From Bifidobacterium breve (lineage in GTDB: Bacteria; Actinomycetota; Actinomycetes; Mycobacteriales; Mycobacteriaceae), in contig CALQLM010000129.1 in assembly GCA_943331415.1 (NCBI GenBank), positions 1 to 5,176 of the forward strand: DNA of 5,176 bases, in the 5' to 3' direction. This document shows, piece after piece, positions 1-5,176 of this stretch (the stretch's first letter is position 1; the number at the start of each line of letters is the position of its first letter). The notes below the pieces were generated by a model. The model ran no database searches. It saw nothing but the letters and a program-made list of their open reading frames with translations, and was not told the origin of the DNA. The translations under genes and the position numbers were made by a program.

Positions 1-1199
1 CCGACCACGGTCACATGTGTCGGACCGTAGTGAGTTGCGTTGAGCGCGTTGATATCTGCAGCGAGCAGTGCCCCACCCTGACGGGCCAGCAGGGTCTGGC
101 TCACCTGCGGATCAACCAGGGAATCCGGTGCGTCGTACCCCATCCATGCCAGTACCGAGACTCCGGGGCCCGGACCGGTGGCAGCCAGTGTCTCGGTGTA
201 GAGATTGGTCGCATCGTCACTGTGGGTAAACCAGCCGTTGGCAACGTTGTTGCCGGTGCCTGGAACGACAACGGCTGTGTGGCCCGCGTGATCAGGGTCG
301 CCGATGGCGATTGCGGTCCGTCCCTGTCCGCCGAATTCCTGGGGCCGGTAGGCAAACAGGTAAACGTCAGTACCGGTCTGGGACTGGGTGTAGTCGAGCC
401 CCTCACTGACTCGGTGGGCGTTGGCGTAGCGCACGATATCGCTTGTGCTGAGGCCGAATCGTTCTGGTTCGCCGGCGACATCGTCGACAAGCACGCCGTA
501 TTCGGCTGCGATGCCAGTGATCCGATCGATATCTCTGGTCATCACAGTGATGTTCGCGCGGCTACGGTCTGCAGTGGGAATTCCGTCGCAGTTACCCAGG
601 ACTTCCGGATTACGCTCCAGTAGTAGGTCTTTGGCTGCCCTACTCAGGGAGTCCCACCATGTCCTTCGGTCCTCGGGCCCGGTCGCAGCGACGGCAGCCT
701 TCGGTTCCGGGATCCCGATGGCATTAGCGGAGATAGCTCGCGCCAGTTCGTCATCGATGGCGGTGGCGTCGGCGAGGATCCCGCTCAGCCCTGTCCGGAT
801 GGGATCAGCCGCGGTGACGAACTCCGCTGAGTCTCCCTGAAAGTCGGTATCGGGTATCACCGTGCCGGTAACGCGGTCAACAATCAGGTGGGCGGCGTGG
901 GCATCGTCGTCGAGGCGGCGTAGCCGCGACTTCAGTCGTTCGACATCCTCGGCTGCACGATCGGCTGCCCGGGCCACCGCCCGGGACTCCTCGGCATGAG
1001 CGTCCAGCGCCAGTTGGGTGACAGCGATCGCGACGCGGGCAGCGCGCGCCGCCAGGCCACCCCAGGACTCGACGGCGGGTAGTTGCCCCAGAGCCGCCGA
1101 CACCGCCGACGCCGACTCCGCCCGGCTACGCGCGGCACGGGACACCGCCCGTATCTGCTCAGCGTCCCAGCGATCGATATCGCCGGGGCCCAGGGTCAT
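1..1199 (-). CDS. DUF1023-type alpha/beta hydrolase with N-terminal WXG-like helical hairpin (3' end outside window)
   Basis: Reading the minus strand from ATG 1199-1197 gives 399 codons without a stop, open at the left edge. Residues 1-105 are Ala/Arg/Glu-rich and helical, with a W-G-G turn at 46-48 like WXG100 proteins, followed by a likely coiled coil (about 66-100). The rest fits the DUF1023 (Abhydrolase_8) family: NPEVLGNCDGIP at 197-208, then DRSRAN, a strand DVYLFAY at 278-284, GRTAIAIGDPDHA at 293-305 and VVPGTGNN at 311-318, with AWMGYDAP at 351-358. The last residues, THVTVVG, lead directly into where family members carry the GHSYGS nucleophile elbow, so the catalytic Ser lies just off the window. 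The start overlaps the stop of the upstream WXG gene as ATGA and has no good Shine-Dalgarno of its own, so translation is probably coupled. Inferred role: lipase/esterase-like enzyme linked to type VII secretion. The substrate is unknown. The family call is strong and the secretion claim is inference. Confidence 0.9.
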   Translation of the reverse strand, partial: MTLGPGDIDRWDAEQIRAVSRAARSRAESASAVSAALGQLPAVESWGGLAARAARVAIAVTQLALDAHAEESRAVARAADRAAEDVERLKSRLRRLDDDAHAAHLIVDRVTGTVIPDTDFQGDSAEFVTAADPIRTGLSGILADATAIDDELARAISANAIGIPEPKAAVAATGPEDRRTWWDSLSRAAKDLLLERNPEVLGNCDGIPTADRSRANITVMTRDIDRITGIAAEYGVLVDDVAGEPERFGLSTSDIVRYANAHRVSEGLDYTQSQTGTDVYLFAYRPQEFGGQGRTAIAIGDPDHAGHTAVVVPGTGNNVANGWFTHSDDATNLYTETLAATGPGPGVSVLAWMGYDAPDSLVDPQVSQTLLARQGGALLAADINALNATHYGPTHVTVV

Positions 1200-1513
1200 G
1201 TCGTGTCACCGGGCCGTTGCACCCCCGCGACAGCATCGGTATTGCGGCGCTCCGTGGCCGCGAAACACACACCGCTGAGGCGCAGAGCCTCGCCGTGTTC
1301 ACAGATGCGCGTGGACAACTCCGTCGTCGCAGCGGCCCACCTGATGGCCGTGAGCGACAGCGCCGCCGCAGACCGGCCCACCCAGCCGCGCGCCGCGGAG
1401 TCGATAGCCGCATCGGCCCAGGAGTGACTGGCGAAAAGATCCTGGGATTGAGCGTCGGCCCGCGCGGCGGCATCGATCAGCAGCTCCGGGAAAACAATCA
1501 TCGGCTCTGACAC
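1196..1513 (-). CDS. WXG100/EspC-like small type VII secretion protein, 105 aa
   Basis: Small helical protein, 105 residues, the usual size for ESX substrates. The start is GTG 1513-1511, chosen because GGAGGT lies 7 bases upstream; a longer in-frame reading would run across the divergent phosphatase gene. The next Met is residue 5 and has poorer spacing. Helix 1 spans about 8-38, the turn carries W44-V-G46 (WxG), and helix 2 spans about 47-82. F84-A-A-T-E88 follows, matching the position of the YxxxD/E export signal with Phe for Tyr. The opening (SEPMIVFPELLIDAAARAD) also resembles EspC-type proteins (T7SS_ESX_EspC family), so it could be filed under either family. It is followed by the hydrolase gene with a 4-base ATGA overlap, so the two are one operon. 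The probable role is a secretion partner or co-substrate of the hydrolase, whose own N-terminus also carries a WxG hairpin. The ESX-like fold call is good; which ESX system exports it is unknown. Confidence 0.8.
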   Translation of the reverse strand: MSEPMIVFPELLIDAAARADAQSQDLFASHSWADAAIDSAARGWVGRSAAALSLTAIRWAAATTELSTRICEHGEALRLSGVCFAATERRNTDAVAGVQRPGDTT

Positions 1514-1520
1514 CCCGGGG

Positions 1521-1526
1521 ACCTCC
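1521..1526 (-). promoter_or_regulatory. Shine-Dalgarno GGAGGT deciding the GTG start of the WXG gene
   Basis: On the minus strand GGAGGT is followed by 7 bases and then GTG at 1513-1511. This consensus site with ideal spacing fixes the start of the small secretion gene and argues against the longer in-frame reading that runs back across the divergent promoter region. Confidence 0.75.
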
Positions 1527-1554
1527 AACGGTCGCAGCAAACAGGTGACGGTGA

Positions 1555-1582
1555 AAGCTACCAGCGGGCGCCGGCACCGCAA
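1555..1582 (-). promoter_or_regulatory. Candidate SigA-type promoter for the WXG-hydrolase operon
   Basis: On the minus strand TTGCGG (1582-1577) is followed after 16 bases by TAGCTT (1560-1555), a TANNNT -10 element as used in mycobacteria. Transcription would start near 1548, giving a leader of about 35 bases that contains the GGAGGT site. This is a sequence match only; the -35 agrees with consensus mainly in its TTG. Confidence 0.45.
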
Positions 1583-1612
1583 GTCACCCCCGGACCGGCC
1601 GGCGCACACGGG

Positions 1613-1618
1613 TACCCT
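1613..1618 (+). promoter_or_regulatory. -10 element TACCCT giving a probable leaderless phosphatase mRNA
   Basis: TACCCT fits the mycobacterial TANNNT -10 motif. Six bases (CAGGCA) separate it from the ATG at 1625, which places the expected start of transcription at or next to the A of the start codon. There is no usable Shine-Dalgarno upstream of this ATG, because the AGG at 1620-1622 is only 2 bases away. Both facts fit leaderless initiation, which is common in mycobacteria. No convincing -35 is seen. Confidence 0.5.
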
Positions 1619-1624
1619 CAGGCA

Positions 1625-2710
1625 ATGCTGCGACGAATCCTGACCGTTGTGAGCACGCTGCTGACCGCCGTTTTCCTGGTGATCGTGTTGGCTGTGCCAG
1701 CCTGGGCCGCGCAGGCGATCACGCTGACCTGGGTCCGGCACGCCCAGTCGACGGCCAACGCGGCCGGCATCATCGACACCACGGTTCCTGGACCCGGGTT
1801 GACCGCACTGGGCGACGCCCAGGCTCAAGCGATCGCTGAGACTCTCAAGGCCAACGCCTACGACGGTATCTACGCGTCGAATATGGTCCGCACCCAGCTG
1901 ACCGCGGCCCCGCTGGCAACCGACCTCGGTCTGACGCCGGTCATTCTGCCCGGTGTGCGTGAAGTCAACTCAGGCATCTTCGAAGGCCGCAGCGGTCTGT
2001 TGGCCGGTATTGGTTACGCGCTTCCTCCAGTCGCCTGGGTCATGGGTGCTCGGTTCGTTCCTGTCCTCGGCGGTGAGAACGGAAACGGATTTGATGCCCG
2101 TGTCAACGATGCGGTCGCAACGATCTACGCCAGCGGCGACACCAACGCGGTGGTGTTCTCGCATGGCGCCACGATCATGGCTTGGACGCTGATGACCGTC
2201 GACAATCCTAACCTTCTCCTCGCGTTGACCCATCCACTGGGCAATACCGCCGTTGTCGTGGTCACCGGTAGCCCCGAGGACGGTTGGTCATTGCAGAGTT
2301 GGGACGGGGTCGCCGTCGATCCGAACCCCGGTCTGCTGACTAAGTTGTTCGTCGCTGTTCGCAATGCCGTCGTGGCGCCACAGACTGCGCTGTACGACAT
2401 CTGCCACCCGCCGAGTGCGGGGAGTATGAACGCGACGGCTACCACCGCGGCGGCTTCTCGTACTCCGCGGACGCCTGTCTCGATCGCCGGGACCGGATCC
2501 GTGATAACAAATCCTGCTGAGCTCGACAGTGCCGCACGAAGGACGAGAAACAGCACGGCCCGGAATATGTCATCGGTGGTTGCGCTGACGCACCGGCCTG
2601 CCGATGTGGCTGTGGTCGTCAAGATCAACGCTCATTCACGCGACGAGCGGCCTGCCGCGTTGAGTCGCCGGTCAGGTCACGGTCATGTTGACAGCCGGTC
2701 AGCCGCCTGA
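1625..2710 (+). CDS. Exported histidine phosphatase (phosphoglycerate mutase-like) with unusual C-terminal tail
   Basis: The protein is 361 residues. Residues 1-29 form a signal peptide: MLRR, a long hydrophobic stretch (6-25), then PAWA-A with likely cleavage after Ala28 or Ala31. The mature domain is a branch of the histidine phosphatase superfamily: R38-H39 in VRHAQST (phospho-accepting His), R89 in ASNMVRTQ, E113 in REVNSGIFEG (proton donor) and H180 in FSHG. All are present, so the enzyme should be active outside the inner membrane. The substrate is unknown. By memory it most resembles mycobacterial secreted phosphatases and the phosphatase domain attached to some PE proteins, but it has no PE domain. 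Homology-like sequence ends near 258 (VVAPQTALYDI). Residues about 260-361 are a Thr/Ala/Ser/Arg-rich tail with weaker codon bias. Translation probably starts on a leaderless mRNA. The stop lies 44 bases before the MMPL gene with no -10 site between, so co-transcription is likely. The domain call is strong; the tail is doubtful. Confidence 0.88.
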   Translation: MLRRILTVVSTLLTAVFLVIVLAVPAWAAQAITLTWVRHAQSTANAAGIIDTTVPGPGLTALGDAQAQAIAETLKANAYDGIYASNMVRTQLTAAPLATDLGLTPVILPGVREVNSGIFEGRSGLLAGIGYALPPVAWVMGARFVPVLGGENGNGFDARVNDAVATIYASGDTNAVVFSHGATIMAWTLMTVDNPNLLLALTHPLGNTAVVVVTGSPEDGWSLQSWDGVAVDPNPGLLTKLFVAVRNAVVAPQTALYDICHPPSAGSMNATATTAAASRTPRTPVSIAGTGSVITNPAELDSAARRTRNSTARNMSSVVALTHRPADVAVVVKINAHSRDERPAALSRRSGHGHVDSRSAA

Positions 2711-2714
2711 CCGG
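2667..2714 (+). repeat. Cluster of GGTCA half-sites at the phosphatase-MMPL junction
   Basis: GCCGGTCAG occurs at 2667-2675 and again at 2694-2702, 27 bases apart, with its core inverted as CTGACCGG at 2707-2714. Counted as GGTCA units, copies start at 2670, 2675, 2681 and 2697, with the inverted TGACC at 2708-2712. That is five half-sites in 43 bases. GTCA-TGT-TGAC at 2682-2692 is a further small dyad. This could be a regulator-binding region upstream of the transporter. No regulator gene lies in the window to support it, and it overlaps the 3' end of the phosphatase gene. Confidence 0.45.
2695..2714 (+). other. Perfect 8-bp hairpin enclosing the phosphatase stop codon
   Basis: CCGGTCAG (2695-2702), a 4-base loop CCGC (2703-2706) and CTGACCGG (2707-2714) form a perfect stem. 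The TGA stop (2708-2710) sits inside the right arm. No T-rich tract follows, so it does not look like a standard intrinsic terminator. It may be an mRNA processing or stability element, an attenuator, or an operator dyad. Confidence 0.5.
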
Positions 2715-2754
2715 GACCGCGGCCGTCGGCTGCGTGGCGTGAAAGACTACCCGA

Positions 2755-4995
2755 ATGCTGCACAGCGTCGCCCGATTCGCCATCGCCGCGCCACGTCGGG
2801 TCATCGGCGTAGCGGTGTTGCTGATGGTGGCGATCGGAGTATTTGGAATCCCGGTAGCGCAGCATCTGTCTCCGAGTGGATTTCAGGATCCAACCGCTGA
2901 GTCCTCCCGGACGACTCAGATGCTCACCGATAAATTCGGACGCGGCGATGTTCCGCTGGTGATTGTCGTCACCGCGCCCGATCGGTATGACAGTCCAAAG
3001 TCGCGCAAGGTTGCGGTGGATGTCATTGATCAACTCAAGCGCTCCGGGCATGCTGCAACCATCAATTCTGCCTGGACGGCACCCCCTCCGGCCGCGTCAG
3101 CTCTGGTCAGCTCGGACAAGAAGTCAGGTCTGATCGTCACCGGGATCGTGGGACCGGAGAGCAAGCAGCAGTCCTACACCAAGGCACTCACGGATGCGAT
3201 CGTCGGGGATCGGGATGGCATTGCTGTGCGGGCTGGCGGTGCCGCGATGGTGAATCTGCAAGTCACCGAGCAGTCCAAGCGGGACCTGGTGCTCTTGGAG
3301 GCCATCGTCGTTCCGCTCAGCTTCCTGGTGCTGATATGGGTCTTCGGCGGATTGTTCGCCGCCGCTCTGCCGGTCGGCGTCGGGGTGATGGCGATCCTCG
3401 GGTCACTTGCGGTCTTGCGCACCGTCACCTTCTTCACCGAGGTGTCGATATTTGCGCTGAATCTCACCACGGCAATGGGTTTAGCCCTGGCCATCGACTA
3501 CACGCTGTTGATGATCAGTCGCTACCGCGAGGAGTTGGCCGCGGGTGCCGATCGTGAAAAGGCTGTCGCCACGACAATGGTCACCGCGGGCCGCACGGTG
3601 ATGTTCTCGGCGATCATCGTGGCGCTCTCGATGGCAGTGATGGTGATCTTCCCGATGAACTTCCTGAGGTCGTTCGCCTACGCCGGTGTCGCTACTGTCG
3701 CGTTCGCCGCGATATCTGCCATCGTCATCACGCCCGCGGCCATCATGATGCTCGGTGACCGCCTGGATTCTCTGGACGTACGGGTGGCAATCCGCCGGAT
3801 GTTCGGCAGGCCGGCGCCCGCGACATTGCCAATAGAACAGCAATTCTGGTATCGCTCAACAAAATTCGTGATGCGGCGGGCTGTGCCGATCGGTGTGGCG
3901 GTCGTGGTCCTGCTTGGCATCCTGGGTGCCCCATTCTTCGGCGTACGACCTGGCTTCCCCGACGATCGGGTACTGCCGAAATCAGCCTCGGCGCATCAGG
4001 TCGGTGACCTGTTGCGGTCGGACTTCGCCATTGACTCCGATTCCGAGGTCCCGATCGTGATTCTCGATTCTGTTGGACTGGACCGCGCCGCGGTCGATCG
4101 GTACGCGGCTGATCTGTCTCGGATCCCGGACGTGAACTCAGTGTCGGCTCCGAGCGGTACTTTCGTGGCCGGCTCTTTGACTGGCCCGCCTCTGGCCGCC
4201 ACGGGCGAGGCATCCGGCAGCATATTGTTAACGGCCGGAAGCTCTCTGCCGTTGTTTTCCGAAGCTTCCGAGACCCAACTCAGCCGGATGCATTCGGTGC
4301 CCACTCCGGGTGGTCGCGTGGTCGAGTTCGGCGGACTGGCGCAGACAAACCGGGACAGCGTTGACGCGATCATCTCCCGGCTGCCCTTGGTGCTCGGCCT
4401 GATCGCCGCCATCATGTTGGTGCTGCTGTTCTTACTCACCGGAAGCATCGTGATTCCGATCAAAGCGCTGATCCTCAACATGCTGTCGCTCAGTGCGGCG
4501 TTCGGGGCGATGGTGTGGATTTTCCAGGATGGGAATCTTGGCGCGCTGGGGACCACGGCGACCGGAACGCTGGTAGCCAATATGCCGGTGCTGTTGTTCT
4601 GTGTGGCATTCGGCCTTTCGATGGACTACGAGGTGTTCCTGGTTTCACGGATTCGAGAGTTCTGGCTCGCGTCGGCGAAGACATCCGCGGACAACGATGA
4701 GAGTGTGGCTCTGGGCCTGGCCCATACCGGGAGGGTGATCACAGCGGCAGCGCTGATCATGGCGATCTCATTCGCGGCGTTGATCGCCGCCCAGGTATCG
4801 GTGATGCGCTTGTTCGGAACAGGACTGACGCTGGCAATCCTTGTCGATGCCACGCTCGTGCGGCTTGTACTTGTGCCGGCCTTCATGCATGTGGCGGGGC
4901 GCTGGAACTGGTGGGCTCCGCGGCCGTTGGTCAGGCTTCACGGCCGCCTCGGGATCAGTGAGGGCGGGCCACGCTCAGCGGATGAACCGGTTTAG
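2755..4995 (+). CDS. MMPL family RND transporter, compact 746-aa form
   Basis: This is an inner-membrane proton-driven transporter of the MMPL/RND superfamily, whose mycobacterial members export lipids or siderophores. The layout is two-fold symmetric: TM1 at about 14-34, first periplasmic domain about 36-175 (with SGFQDPTAESS at 41-51), TM2-6 about 180-333, TM7 about 376-396, second periplasmic domain about 397-540, and TM8-12 about 546-712. Proton-relay motifs are present in both halves: D248-Y249 in AIDYTLLMISRYREE and D624-Y625 in SMDYEVFLVSRIREFW. At 746 residues it is shorter than the classic MmpL proteins (about 950) and lacks the long cytoplasmic tail of MmpL3, so it belongs with the compact actinobacterial MMPL proteins. 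I do not assign an MmpL number. The ATG at 2755 is preceded by a weak GAAAG (2741-2745) at 9-base spacing, and the N-terminus (MLHSVARFAIAAPRRVI) is typical. No MmpS partner is nearby. It is probably expressed with the upstream phosphatase. The substrate is unknown. Confidence 0.95.
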   Translation: MLHSVARFAIAAPRRVIGVAVLLMVAIGVFGIPVAQHLSPSGFQDPTAESSRTTQMLTDKFGRGDVPLVIVVTAPDRYDSPKSRKVAVDVIDQLKRSGHAATINSAWTAPPPAASALVSSDKKSGLIVTGIVGPESKQQSYTKALTDAIVGDRDGIAVRAGGAAMVNLQVTEQSKRDLVLLEAIVVPLSFLVLIWVFGGLFAAALPVGVGVMAILGSLAVLRTVTFFTEVSIFALNLTTAMGLALAIDYTLLMISRYREELAAGADREKAVATTMVTAGRTVMFSAIIVALSMAVMVIFPMNFLRSFAYAGVATVAFAAISAIVITPAAIMMLGDRLDSLDVRVAIRRMFGRPAPATLPIEQQFWYRSTKFVMRRAVPIGVAVVVLLGILGAPFFGVRPGFPDDRVLPKSASAHQVGDLLRSDFAIDSDSEVPIVILDSVGLDRAAVDRYAADLSRIPDVNSVSAPSGTFVAGSLTGPPLAATGEASGSILLTAGSSLPLFSEASETQLSRMHSVPTPGGRVVEFGGLAQTNRDSVDAIISRLPLVLGLIAAIMLVLLFLLTGSIVIPIKALILNMLSLSAAFGAMVWIFQDGNLGALGTTATGTLVANMPVLLFCVAFGLSMDYEVFLVSRIREFWLASAKTSADNDESVALGLAHTGRVITAAALIMAISFAALIAAQVSVMRLFGTGLTLAILVDATLVRLVLVPAFMHVAGRWNWWAPRPLVRLHGRLGISEGGPRSADEPV

Positions 4996-5013
4996 CAGAC
5001 GGCCGCAGACCGC

Positions 5014-5176
5014 CTAGCCGAGATAGTCGGACTCGAGCACCAGATCCGGTATCAAATCCTGATATTCGACGTGAGTCCGATGCTCAGTGGTCTGCCACTG
5101 TTTACCCTGCTGCTCGCGCATGAAGGCCCGGTATCTCGGGGATCCGGGAAATCCGACGTTATCCGCCACCACAATC
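5014..5176 (-). CDS. C-terminus of a catechol-O-methyltransferase-like SAM-dependent methyltransferase (5' part outside window)
   Basis: The minus strand from the right edge reads 53 residues to a TAG at 5016-5014. The stretch VVADNVGFPGSPRYRAFMR, followed by HRTHVEYQDLIPDLVLESDYLG, aligns by eye with the end of animal COMT (LLADNVICPGAPDFL ... SFLEYREVVDGLEKAIYKG). The Asp-Asn pair (residues 5-6 of the visible part) corresponds to the COMT metal ligands that position the catechol hydroxyls, so the active site appears intact here. The likely role is Mg-dependent O-methylation of a catechol-type or similar small molecule in the cytoplasm. The SAM-binding fold and the start lie beyond the window. 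The gene converges on the MMPL gene with 18 bases between the stops, so it is a separate transcription unit. Mycobacteria are known to carry COMT-like genes, but the specific substrate is not deducible. Confidence 0.82.
   Translation of the reverse strand, partial: IVVADNVGFPGSPRYRAFMREQQGKQWQTTEHRTHVEYQDLIPDLVLESDYLG

Noticed and set aside
15..623. Plus-strand open frame of 202 codons near the left edge
   Set aside because: It lies antisense to the DUF1023 hydrolase, whose family motifs (GNCDGIP, AIGDPD, VVPGTG) identify the minus strand as coding. The plus frame shows no recognisable domain.
523..1181. Identical CGATCGATATC at 523-533 and 1171-1181
   Set aside because: Both copies encode Asp-Ile-Asp-Arg within the hydrolase reading frame, and the 11-base match is easily explained by chance and shared residues.
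1196..1828. Longer 210-residue reading of the small WXG gene, starting inside the phosphatase gene
   Set aside because: The extension runs antisense to the phosphatase signal peptide and its catalytic RH motif, and across the promoter region. The internal GTG at 1513 has a consensus Shine-Dalgarno and gives the usual family length.
2688..2693. Perfect TTGACA, a possible -35 for the MMPL gene
   Set aside because: No TANNNT -10 lies 16-19 bases downstream (the sequence there is CCGGGACCGC), so there is no complete promoter.
3174..4580. Several long open frames on the minus strand opposite the MMPL gene
   Set aside because: They are out-of-frame shadows of a highly GC3-biased gene. They are Arg/Pro/Ser-rich with no motifs, while the plus frame has twelve membrane segments and both Asp-Tyr motifs.
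5018..5030. CCGAGATAGTCGG dyad as a terminator
   Set aside because: It has only a 4-bp stem, lies inside the COMT-like coding sequence and has no T-tract.

Overview
The window is GC-rich actinobacterial DNA. The combination of a type VII (ESX/WXG100) secretion gene pair, an MMPL family lipid/RND transporter, a secreted histidine phosphatase and TANNNT-type promoter sites points to a Mycobacterium-like (Mycolicibacterium) chromosome. I cannot name the species. No RNA genes, CRISPR arrays, IS elements or attachment sites are visible.

Layout. (1) On the minus strand, 1513 to 1 holds a two-gene operon: a 105-residue WXG100/EspC-like small protein, then a DUF1023-type alpha/beta hydrolase that overlaps it by 4 bases (ATGA). 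The hydrolase runs off the left edge just before its expected GxSxG nucleophile motif. It is about 400 codons long within the window and is open at the edge. (2) The 111-bp gap 1514-1624 is a divergent promoter region. (3) On the plus strand, 1625-2710 encodes an exported histidine phosphatase with all core catalytic residues and an odd, about 100-residue, low-complexity tail. (4) Forty-four bases further on, 2755-4995 encodes a compact 746-residue MMPL transporter with both Asp-Tyr proton-relay motifs. The junction between them carries a cluster of GGTCA repeats and a perfect 8-bp hairpin that contains the phosphatase stop codon. (5) From the right edge to 5014, on the minus strand, lies the C-terminus of a catechol-O-methyltransferase-like enzyme, convergent with the transporter and separated from it by only 18 bp.

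How the parts may work together (inference): the left pair looks like an ESX substrate or partner plus a lipase/esterase-like enzyme with its own WXG hairpin, so probably a secreted unit. The phosphatase and MMPL gene look co-transcribed, because the junction has no mycobacterial -10 site, and both products act at or outside the inner membrane. A cell-envelope theme is therefore likely, but the substrates cannot be read from the sequence. Nothing here is clearly a new system. The most notable points are the self-fused WXG-hydrolase pair, the leaderless phosphatase promoter, the repeat-rich junction and the anomalous phosphatase tail.
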